From IMG/VR virus record IMGVR_UViG_3300025732_000030, positions 1-64,000 of that record: a DNA stretch of 64,000 nt; one strand, given 5' to 3'. Numbering within the stretch: position 1 is the first letter of the stretch; the number at the start of each line of letters is the position of its first letter. The notes under the pieces are model-generated. The model did not search any database, was not told where the DNA came from, and was given only the letters and a program-made list of their open reading frames with translations. Of the stretch, positions 57,401 to 63,123 are shown one piece after another. Both the position numbers and the translations under genes were made by a program. Source of the DNA: a virus.

Positions 57401-57676
57401 CAAGGAACAAAATATTTTAAAACAACAACAATTGCACTAGATAATACAGTAGTGTTATATGGTAAAATTGCACAAGATCTTAAGAATATGGCAGAAGGTG
57501 ATGATAATGAAGCTAGATATAGTCAAGATGTGGGGTCTTATTCTTGGCAAAAGAAAGGGTCATTAAAGCTTTGGAACCATCTTTTTTCAACTTATGGTAT
57601 TAAAGGTAAAAATGAAATAGAAGAAGGTGGTATTTGGTCTATTAAAAAATACCAAGCATTTGAAAATGCTGATTAA
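51476..57676 (+). CDS. Giant late protein with zincin motif, LysM repeat and membrane segment
   Basis: The 2,066-residue product has a zincin motif HEFAH (311-315) after VYFVEGNLSLDNVLHEFAHP and long helical or coiled-coil regions (about 440-620 and 1000-1200). RRSSRAFIAFDPQSAIKNRW lies near residue 1590. Residues about 1752-1796 are a LysM repeat: EYKFGDTFESIGKRYNITAE, then SGITDMSKLEPGDKITV. A hydrophobic stretch IGYFLIAMIIGSWYFGF near residue 1915 is probably a transmembrane helix. It is the last late gene and is closed by a bidirectional terminator. LysM plus protease and membrane helix suggest a protein that passes or digests the envelope during DNA entry. Confidence 0.75.
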   Translation: MSFCLNFGDPNVQKMVKDFGEVKVSNLIQEFFNSETPIYDDFIKNKNVKEALGLVPISKVKQEIGKSFPKEISGSQMISLKSAVSRKNNYNFSNKISVVYSLYNLEQIGQADLNTWGLRKVKGKLDIDGKIDRAKSRIVDAGQSNKPVSELENLIKTGAYIKPEFREKTPEELLYEQEARKIQEEDAKRAGVDYSDDYLFGRNSEGQLGVDPNITEAEFRRQADIVTKMAAVEEATADNFDVKKEKAIEVATKLADKLSEAMNVEWELVTPEAAEILLKNTPTEYAGEPAFFFGNKVYFVEGNLSLDNVLHEFAHPLIKGIEQENPELFDKLYTELSMTPEGLDVIAYIERVYPRLQKSTKAFMREALVTSIERKGTAPSSKFKKFLDKLMFAIKKIIRKVFSPQAAAKINLNKLSQSTTLDQLANMLANEEFEIETVDILDTDSAEFKKLENNISRRIAELKELPVEKLQEEINRIYDNNMRQLNSLKQVPFKVKDLLVKSGGTKILNYIREELSKYQTVNVRAEDIDPENVIRAVEDIEKETRLRALALINSLNEIKIFTESIEKILDDLSKVESQTNENISRVVYYKTSLQNQKDLIDNLKDIGLDKETLFFSTLNSIQNSIEKANKKIEEIEFKFISDFFTDETELMKGSVEKNLKERVGIILKAEGYSDVEIDKFINNVIDTKDRETYTLKDLGLTGVSSRRAKLVVKAVNEYMFKRLGKQQIEEYLKGQRGDISFFTGFITPYANMDDPISGSFTRFIKTKIFEAQQSAQDQADEITYKLLPLLNAVGYQPHKVDQLGDMLLFLDKVGYVDNNGDFQEKEVWTFKNKFKNYKYDLAKLQNDFAVARHNNDKQGMKDAYQAIQDFEEKYMHRKYTKAFYDIQKIWNTGSTVTDPFTGEEITVSPSVAFDAYVERQNQLSKMNTLKNVNFLDLEDLYDFNDSEEQARLEYNRLFDIYSLDGKPKQGEELQRVLLRKKHRELSRNMYDYDVDSDRVQKDLDNFHNRLLAKGIDPEAEPKEGETKNEYQKQIDKFIRANFKTAYTSKFYSERKRILNEIRQITEKVANKKSQVALDLAELYKTRYNLSVSTSDANGQPNGLNLSPEQINLLKKIEDEIVILEEQFNRKTGLTKDQTARYDSYIAKAASGTKLTEEEKKDYLEILSVKNEMGLNSTELAALKARFAELRELESKIPTDYYLEAFNYAIRNLELPEIDMDNADKWINSDDLTKALENPEFAKWFGRNHYQKEVFDLDLNQKVVKNFRTAAWSMKVPNNSDHFFSTSMIDPLTKEEIQIPGRPTGKYTKSKIKNEFLTMPKGENWDNYVGTIIDNRGNFLPKEYIVGNSDSAFDKKYQNEEYEEIKKNGGPEFQLLNAITESMLQIQKNKPVSSRLYLEMPRFRKRGNLEYLMTGETKENIVEKIGGFKGLWKTWFGRDIDDAEFGFNHDLNYNLVTTDLEGRPVNRVKIRGLYNLEQKRVSKDVLRGMYDYLLSLEEQKVLLENEPIAKALESVLDKNGVKDLNRVDREEYRRTGKKEFIKKEGNRRRDVINHMVEKIFYGKIAGDFSDEHPTITKIVQGLFRRSSRAFIAFDPQSAIKNRWGMLYQNAIYASGGKNVTPLSLAKGYAKAKQSAMYWVFKDIYEQGIKSADIQLIERMDPTAMFGKNFGKSSSRSKLKDLADLTYAYDFRRTMELEAAMEMFWGIMYNKYIPQAGSSEDITYADAWETDDKGILKLKDGIDPAYDYKKVDHEYKFGDTFESIGKRYNITAEQVKQRSGITDMSKLEPGDKITVGNMEEFINMKFLQQGIQKKTTGLMDVFDTPQAEKYLVYRAFTFYKRFATGIFLDKYQIDTTKGNRGGYVYNWDTNALDKGYYTNTLQNVWRLIRSVGKDLAIMTEDEKIATRKMIIENIGYFLIAMIIGSWYFGFDPDDEDKWDKLKARGTTTQGQLENHLLYLLLMTKMENEAFSPLAIYTQGTKYFKTTTIALDNTVVLYGKIAQDLKNMAEGDDNEARYSQDVGSYSWQKKGSLKLWNHLFSTYGIKGKNEIEEGGIWSIKKYQAFENAD

Positions 57677-57680
57677 AAAT

Positions 57681-57709
57681 AAAAGGGAAGATTATTTCTT
57701 CCCTTTTTT
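57681..57709. terminator. Bidirectional terminator between the converging modules
   Basis: AAAAGGGAAGA (57681-57691) pairs perfectly over 11 bp with TCTTCCCTTTT (57697-57707), with loop TTATT and a T or A tract on each side. It works for the plus-strand late operon, whose stop is at 57674-57676. It also works for the minus-strand 63-residue gene, whose last codons (KKGKK and stop) are written in the right arm. Confidence 0.85.
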
Positions 57710-57883
57710 AACTTTTTTAAATTTACTTATATCAACTCCTACAAGTTCACTTGTATTAAGTTTAAACTTACCAAGTGTACCTTCTTTATCCTTGCTTACA
57801 AGAACATAGCCATTATTTTCTGATACAAAGTTGATATATAATTCTTGGCCATTGAATTCAATTTTCATTTTTTTATTTTTCAT
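57692..57883 (-). CDS. Small basic protein of 63 residues
   Basis: The product MKNKKMKIEFNGQELYINFV continues with NNGYVLVSKDKEGTLGKF and a Lys-rich end. It reads as a compact beta sheet with a basic tail. An inner ATG at 57868 (MKIEFNGQ) is an alternative start with a natural domain edge. The gene is preceded by the conserved-loop hairpin and TTATATTATAA, which could serve as promoter. Its stop lies within the shared terminator. Function is unknown. Confidence 0.6.
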   Translation of the reverse strand: MKNKKMKIEFNGQELYINFVSENNGYVLVSKDKEGTLGKFKLNTSELVGVDISKFKKVKKGKK

Positions 57884-57902
57884 AAGATTTATAATATAAA
57901 GT

Positions 57903-57938
57903 TAAAAAAAATAGGGGAACAGCCTAAGCCATTCCCCC
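57903..57938 (-). terminator. Conserved-loop hairpin 1 with U tract, minus strand
   Basis: On the minus strand, GGGGAA and TTCCCC (57914-57919 with 57932-57937) enclose a 12-base loop, TGGCTTAGGCTG, and the hairpin runs into TATTTTTTTT. It lies 36 bases after the stop of the DUF932-like gene and fits a terminator. The loop is nearly identical to that of the hairpin at 61106-61136 although the stems differ. Confidence 0.75.
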
Positions 57939-57973
57939 ATCTTTGTTGTTATTTATTACCCCTTTTGGGATCT

Positions 57974-59170
57974 TTAGAAAAAGTCTGATGAATCATCATC
58001 ATCATCTTCTTCAATATCAAATATTAGGTCATCTAAGTTAGCATCTTCTGATGCATCTTTTTCATCTGACTTAATTAACTCTAATTCAACAGCATCTCTT
58101 TCTTCAGGAGATACTTCTAGACTCATGTGAGATGCATTTTCACCTGTATACTCTTGATTCTCATCAGCCTCATATCCTGGGAAACTTTCTTCTGTCTCTG
58201 ATCCTTCTAATGGAAGATCCATCCAATCATTAAGATCTTCTTCTTCATCTTCAGGATCTACACTATCTACAACAGGAGCTTCAAAAGTATTTCCAATCGG
58301 ATCAGTATAAGTAACAACTATATCTGACTGAGCTTCTTCTGCTTCTGCAATAGCAATTAGATCTAGTAAATTTGTTTGATTAGGATCAATTACATCTTCC
58401 TCAGCTTCAACAACTACAGGAATAGGCGTAATTACCTGTGCAGGTGCAGTGCACTGTTGAAAGTTATTAACAGTTGATATAAAATAATGCAAGACACGTT
58501 GATCTTCCATCCAAGTTTTAGGATGTGAATGCTGTAAAGCAATTGTAACATAATTATAAAATGCCCACAAACTATTACTGTCGTCATATACATGACTTGG
58601 TCTGTCCATTTGTTGTCTTATAATACTAGCTTGCTCTGTAGTAAGAATCTGATACTCAGCAAACAAGATACCCAATAACTGAGCTTGTTTTCTCTTGTTT
58701 AATGTGATATCTTTCATAGAGTCTTTGTCTGCACAAAGTTGGTTATAATACATGTTAGCATTAGCTATTTGATCTTGTATGGTTTTAATTGTCTCTTCAT
58801 CTGCAGTTCCAGTATGTTTACGAGCCCAACTTCCCATGTCTCCACATACCATAGATGTTCCTGTCAGATTAATATAGGCACCCACACCACACTTAAATCT
58901 TACTTGTTTGTTATAACTGTTTGTCCATGCAAACATCATAGATAGCTCAGGGTCATTATTAAAATTTAATTTATAAATTCCGTGAGCAATTTGTCCATCA
59001 GCAGTACATCTGTACTCTTCACTGACAACACCAAAACCTGCAGCAGCAAGCTCAGTATATACATAATCAATTACTGATTGGTGACTAATTACAGTGTAAG
59101 TAGCACCATGATTTGGTAAATCCACACTAACTAAGTGTGCTTTTGTACATTCGGCAATTTTCTTTGGCAT
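57974..59170 (-). CDS. DUF932-like replication-module protein with acidic C-terminal tail
   Basis: The start at 59170 (MPKKIAECTK, 398 residues) is preferred. It lies 1 base after the stop of the polymerase gene, while the upstream ATG at 59206 would overlap that gene by 35 bases. The folded part (residues about 1-240) has CTADGQIAHGIYKL, SMMFAWTNSYNKQVRFKCGV and NSLWAFYNYVTIALQHSHPK, the plan of DUF932 phage/plasmid proteins. The last 140 residues are acidic and end in FDIEEDDDDDSSDFF, like the acidic aromatic tails of single-stranded DNA-binding proteins. Gene order next to DNA polymerase supports a single-strand-binding or replication-accessory role. That function is an inference. Confidence 0.7.
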   Translation of the reverse strand: MPKKIAECTKAHLVSVDLPNHGATYTVISHQSVIDYVYTELAAAGFGVVSEEYRCTADGQIAHGIYKLNFNNDPELSMMFAWTNSYNKQVRFKCGVGAYINLTGTSMVCGDMGSWARKHTGTADEETIKTIQDQIANANMYYNQLCADKDSMKDITLNKRKQAQLLGILFAEYQILTTEQASIIRQQMDRPSHVYDDSNSLWAFYNYVTIALQHSHPKTWMEDQRVLHYFISTVNNFQQCTAPAQVITPIPVVVEAEEDVIDPNQTNLLDLIAIAEAEEAQSDIVVTYTDPIGNTFEAPVVDSVDPEDEEEDLNDWMDLPLEGSETEESFPGYEADENQEYTGENASHMSLEVSPEERDAVELELIKSDEKDASEDANLDDLIFDIEEDDDDDSSDFF

Positions 59171-59171
59171 T

Positions 59172-61070
59172 TTAAAATAATTTATATTGTGTAACAATAG
59201 GCTCAAGATCTCTTATTTCTTTATTGATCTTGTCCAAATAATAATCATAATTAATATCATATTCAGTAAATGGCTTTTCTTTATAGTTAATTAATAAAGT
59301 TTGTAACCATCTACCTGCTTCTATTTGTATTTCCCGGTTATCAGTATTATTTTTCTTAATAACCTTTGTACCTGTATTAGATATAAAATACCTGATAGTA
59401 TGCTGTAGTTTTTCAATTAAATATTCCCCGTCAACAATTTTATGTTGATAAAAGTTCCAGTCTCCTTTGATTTTTACACCACCACAGAAGTCAAATATAT
59501 CTGTGTTAGATTTAATATAATCCTCGGGTTTAATTCCATCTACAAAATATGCATGGATAGCTTTAGGAACAACTAAGAAACTTTTGTTTTTATGCATTGC
59601 TAGATTAGCAAACTCAAACCTACCCTTGCATTTAGACTTACCTTCTTCTGTTATAGCAATGTAATTATTTACATCACCTAAAATAACCTTGGAATATTTA
59701 TCATGTTCTAGTTGTAGATTAGTAATCTTCTCCCATCTTTTACAAATCTCCATATACTTATCTACATACTGTCTAGGGATCATAGTCTCTAAACCATCTG
59801 TGTTTTGCATAAGTGGCAAAGCATTTGGTATTTCCTCACAGATCATCTCATACAACATAGTAAGACTAAGTTGACCATTGATGGTAATTCTCATAGTAAA
59901 CTCTGGGTCATACAAGAAACTATTCTCATCATTGCTGAGCCCATAAGTTGAATTTAGTATAATCTTATATACATAGTTCTTAGGATCTTTCTTCGGGATC
60001 TTTTTTCTTTCTTCAAAGAACCATTCATACAGATTACAAAACTCTTGTTCAGGCAAATGTGCCGGGGCCCATTTATTTCTAATAGCAAGATTAGGATAGA
60101 AACTAGTAACGTCAGACGTCATTATTATCATATCTTCATTAGATGAATATACTTTAGTAGCTCTAGCTCCATGAATACCACCAAGACCATAATCTGTTTT
60201 GACACCTTTATACTGTACAGAATATTTAAAACCACCTTTTGTTTCTCCTGGATATAATACTACATCCTGAAACTTTTTCAGAAGATTCTGAAAGGTAGCT
60301 GTTTTAAACTCTATATAAGGTAGTATAATGTCTTTAACAGTTATTTTAGTTCTGATAGTTCTCATTTTCCGCAACTCAAACTTTCTTATCCCCGTCTGTT
60401 TTGTTAAAAAATGTAAAAATAATTCTTTAGATATTCTTGGTTCAGATGCAGAATATAAATCTATCCCATATTCATCTGTCAATTGTCTACGCAAGTCTAT
60501 CTGATCTTTACAGAGATGCATTATTTTCTTAGTAGATTTAACATCATTAATACAATATCTGATTATCTCAGGTATTTGTTCTGCTGTAACTTCAGTAGTG
60601 TGATGAATAGGCATGTCAATAATGTTATGCCAGTCCATAGTAAACTGAATCCACTTTAAACTTGATCTCTTAGCATTGTTGTCCCAATGGTTTAGTTTAA
60701 AAACATCTAGTTGTCTGATGCTTAAATCTCTAGGAGAATACTCCTGAAACTCTCCATTGTTACTTCTGTTAATTACATCTTGAGCTTTATTATATAAAAA
60801 TCTAGCAATAGTATTGCCAGACTGTTCTAATAACTGCTCTTTATTTCTTAAAATGTGCTCGGTGATTTGGCTATCAAAGCCAAGACCATTGAAACTTACA
60901 TGCCACTCATCATAAGCAATGTTTCTTTCTAGAAATGTAACCAGTTCTAGAATATCATTTTTACTTTCATGAATAGTAAAGATTTCTTGGTCTTCAGATT
61001 TTACTCCTTCAAAGCATGCAATAAAGCAGTTGCTTAAGGTTTCAAAATCCATTACATAGTGTTGTCTCAT
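59172..61070 (-). CDS. Family B DNA polymerase with 3'-5' exonuclease domain
   Basis: The 632-residue product replicates the phage genome. Exonuclease motifs are DFE (D8, E10), NGLGFD (N61-D66) and YCIND (Y172, D176). Polymerase motifs are YGLGGIHGA (294-302), motif A DVTSFYP (320-326), motif B KIILNSTYG (369-377), motif C NTDG (423-426) and a thumb-like KCKGRFE (480-486). Motif C lacks the first aspartate of the common DTDS; the aspartate usually bound to metal (D425) is kept. The chain is short for family B. The start MRQHYVMDFE could also be the second ATG at M7. It is the fifth gene on the minus strand. Confidence 0.9.
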   Translation of the reverse strand: MRQHYVMDFETLSNCFIACFEGVKSEDQEIFTIHESKNDILELVTFLERNIAYDEWHVSFNGLGFDSQITEHILRNKEQLLEQSGNTIARFLYNKAQDVINRSNNGEFQEYSPRDLSIRQLDVFKLNHWDNNAKRSSLKWIQFTMDWHNIIDMPIHHTTEVTAEQIPEIIRYCINDVKSTKKIMHLCKDQIDLRRQLTDEYGIDLYSASEPRISKELFLHFLTKQTGIRKFELRKMRTIRTKITVKDIILPYIEFKTATFQNLLKKFQDVVLYPGETKGGFKYSVQYKGVKTDYGLGGIHGARATKVYSSNEDMIIMTSDVTSFYPNLAIRNKWAPAHLPEQEFCNLYEWFFEERKKIPKKDPKNYVYKIILNSTYGLSNDENSFLYDPEFTMRITINGQLSLTMLYEMICEEIPNALPLMQNTDGLETMIPRQYVDKYMEICKRWEKITNLQLEHDKYSKVILGDVNNYIAITEEGKSKCKGRFEFANLAMHKNKSFLVVPKAIHAYFVDGIKPEDYIKSNTDIFDFCGGVKIKGDWNFYQHKIVDGEYLIEKLQHTIRYFISNTGTKVIKKNNTDNREIQIEAGRWLQTLLINYKEKPFTEYDINYDYYLDKINKEIRDLEPIVTQYKLF

Positions 61071-61105
61071 AATAAATTCAGTTAAGCTGTTTCCCCGTAT
61101 AATAT

Positions 61106-61136
61106 CACATGGGGCAACCTAAGCCACCCCATAGTG
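61106..61136 (-). other. Conserved-loop hairpin 2 before the polymerase gene
   Basis: On the minus strand, CAC(T)ATGGGG and CCCCATGTG enclose the 12-base loop TGGCTTAGGTTG (61115-61126). Its loop matches 11 of 12 bases of hairpin 1. There is no U tract; TGATATTATAC and then the polymerase start at 61070 follow. It may be a regulator, weak terminator, RNA-binding site or promoter element for polymerase. Confidence 0.6.
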
Positions 61137-61143
61137 ACCTAAA

Positions 61144-61506
61144 TTACTTTTGTTTTTCAGAGTCAGTCATAAAAGACTTGTAGTCAAACTTCTTGGCGTT
61201 AATAGCAAAGTGCTCTACTATCTCTGTGATAGCTGTTACATCTTCAATATAAAACTCTTGGAAGACTTCAATCTTATGTCTGTCTTGTTTGGTGCCTTTA
61301 GCTCCCGTGATTACTTGCCCATACTCATCTAACTTAGGAAGCATATGTAAAGTATGCTTAGTAGTTTTAGAGATAATAACAAATACTTTTGTCCCGGGAT
61401 CAAAAATACACTCTACATAAGGGCATGATTCTGTAATAGGAATCATTCTAAAGGTTTGGCTTTCTTGCCAGCTAGATTGAACTAGCATCATTGATTTTTC
61501 ACTCAT
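61144..61506 (-). CDS. Conserved-type replication-module protein (120 residues)
   Basis: The product MSEKSMMLVQSSWQESQTFR has blocks MIPITESCPYVECIFDPGTK and VFVIISKTTKHTLHMLPKLD. I recall these from crAss-like genomes beside polymerase and nuclease genes. It looks like a small beta-rich protein with a C-terminal helix pair and no membrane segment or catalytic triad. The ATG at 61506 follows AAAAAAACCAACA, the leader seen also before 196 and 6769. Function is unknown. The hairpin 2 element lies between it and the polymerase gene. Confidence 0.75.
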   Translation of the reverse strand: MSEKSMMLVQSSWQESQTFRMIPITESCPYVECIFDPGTKVFVIISKTTKHTLHMLPKLDEYGQVITGAKGTKQDRHKIEVFQEFYIEDVTAITEIVEHFAINAKKFDYKSFMTDSEKQK

Positions 61507-61535
61507 TGTTGGTTTTTTTATAAATTTAATACAAA

Positions 61536-62102
61536 TTAATCTAGAATTCTTATATTTTCCAAATCTGCAACCTGAATTAATAAATTTTCTTTATCAAAAT
61601 CTGGTTTATCACACAATTCCACTACATCTTTTAGCAAATCTGGTTTTACACCTAACAGCTCTGCATATCTTTCATACCATTTATTTGGATATAAAAAGCT
61701 ATGCACATAGACATAGTTCCCACTATTTTTCTCAAAGAAATCTAGGATTTTGATTTTAATTTTATTGTCAAATTTACTGAATCTTCCTTCAAAAAACATT
61801 TGCCAATTTTCTTGGTGATCTGAAAAATCAAATATAAATACACTGGTGGTTTCATTTACTTTTACGTAATCATATAATCTTGTATGTTTTAATAAAACAT
61901 TAGTCTCAAAAGTTGTATACTCTGAGTCTGTTCTTGTTTTATATACACACACTAATTTCATATCCTCGGGAGAATATTTTTCATTCCAACTAACATAAGT
62001 TTCATCTGGAATAACACTTGTCCCCCTTTTAATGCCCAAGAGCGGATATAAGAATATCTTGGACTTTTGAAAATATTTACCGTACAGTGTATTAATTACC
62101 AT
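61536..62102 (-). CDS. Unrecognised replication-module protein (188 residues)
   Basis: The product MVINTLYGKYFQKSKIFLYP continues with an alpha/beta body rich in aromatic residues (VFIFDFSDHQENWQMFFEGR near residues 88-107), and ends with KPDFDKENLLIQVADLENIR. The start lies 4 bases after the stop of the nuclease gene, so the two are co-transcribed and probably coupled. I see no catalytic motif and cannot name a family. The gene order suggests a replication or recombination accessory role. Confidence 0.7.
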   Translation of the reverse strand: MVINTLYGKYFQKSKIFLYPLLGIKRGTSVIPDETYVSWNEKYSPEDMKLVCVYKTRTDSEYTTFETNVLLKHTRLYDYVKVNETTSVFIFDFSDHQENWQMFFEGRFSKFDNKIKIKILDFFEKNSGNYVYVHSFLYPNKWYERYAELLGVKPDLLKDVVELCDKPDFDKENLLIQVADLENIRILD

Positions 62103-62106
62103 AAAT

Positions 62107-63123
62107 CTACAATTTTACATTACCAAACACTAAATCATATGGCAGTGTAAAGTCTTTGTTTTCATAATGATATTTAACCATATCACCTACATCATCAAAG
62201 TCTTGTTGCCATATGGCCATTGTCTCTCTTGAGACTTGAAAAGGATAAGCTTGGTTGTATTTGTCTATTACAATAAATGTAAAGTACAACGTCCACTCAG
62301 CCAAATCTGGTAAATCTTTTAGAAATTTATGAAAAACAAGTTTCTCATATACTACTGCCTGAATCCAATATTTATAATACTGCACTGATTCAGGAAACTC
62401 TAAAAGAGATTTACCTGTAGTCTTAAGGTCATTGATAAATATTGTTTTAGATTCTCTATCTATAACAAGATTATCTATTACTCCCTTAAAACCATATGGT
62501 AGATAATCCACGTCAACCTTCACTGGCAACTCACTATACACCTCTATGTGGTCATCTGTTTCAGCCCTATCAAATTGTAGTAATTGTCTTATGTCTTTAT
62601 TAGACTTAAGAACCTCAACACTTACTTTACAGCCATCTAAAGTAGGTTGATCTACTACCGTTTTATCACGGGCTTCTTTAAGAAAATTAAAGTATTGTTT
62701 GTTTTCCTCTGTAAGTATCTTATCAAGTCTCTGTTGATCTGTCTTAAGTGTTTGGTAGAGATTAGCTGTGAGTAGCTCTATAAGTATATCTGCTGAGTAG
62801 TCTTCCAAAGATAGAGAATTATTTTCAATTGACAAGTGTGTCCTGAAAATATTATCAATTATTTTTTTCTGACTATCAGTTGGTAGTTTTCCCGGCATGC
62901 TTGTAAAATAATCATCATACTTATCCTCTTCAAACAAGAGACAGTGTATGACCCTACCTGCTACCAGGTGAGGGCCAACACTATCTTCTCTTCTGTTGAG
63001 CACATAATGATTATAGAAAGCTACGGGAGAATAAAGAAGTTTACTTATACTAGAATAGCTAAAGTAAAACTTTTCTTTATAGAATTTTTCTAGTTCTTCA
63101 GAACCATTCAAAGTCATCTCCAT
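62107..63123 (-). CDS. PD-(D/E)XK exonuclease, Cas4/RecB-like
   Basis: The 338-residue product opens with FSYSSISKLLYSPVAFYNHY, the usual S..S.L..SP..Y start of Cas4/RecB-type nucleases. It then has GRVIHCLL (H60), GVIDNLVID (D217), INDLKTT (D232, K234) and the closing QAVVY (Q255, Y259). All core residues of the PD-(D/E)XK site are present, so it should be an active DNA exonuclease, working in recombination or host-DNA breakdown. It overlaps the upstream gene by 26 bases and ends with TAG. No cysteine cluster for the iron-sulfur site of Cas4 was seen. Confidence 0.85.
   Translation of the reverse strand: MEMTLNGSEELEKFYKEKFYFSYSSISKLLYSPVAFYNHYVLNRREDSVGPHLVAGRVIHCLLFEEDKYDDYFTSMPGKLPTDSQKKIIDNIFRTHLSIENNSLSLEDYSADILIELLTANLYQTLKTDQQRLDKILTEENKQYFNFLKEARDKTVVDQPTLDGCKVSVEVLKSNKDIRQLLQFDRAETDDHIEVYSELPVKVDVDYLPYGFKGVIDNLVIDRESKTIFINDLKTTGKSLLEFPESVQYYKYWIQAVVYEKLVFHKFLKDLPDLAEWTLYFTFIVIDKYNQAYPFQVSRETMAIWQQDFDDVGDMVKYHYENKDFTLPYDLVFGNVKL

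Noticed and set aside
59171-59206. Upstream start (MSLLLHNINYFK) for the DUF932-like gene
   Set aside because: It would overlap the end of the polymerase gene. The ATG at 59170 lies immediately after that stop and begins a more typical protein N-terminus.
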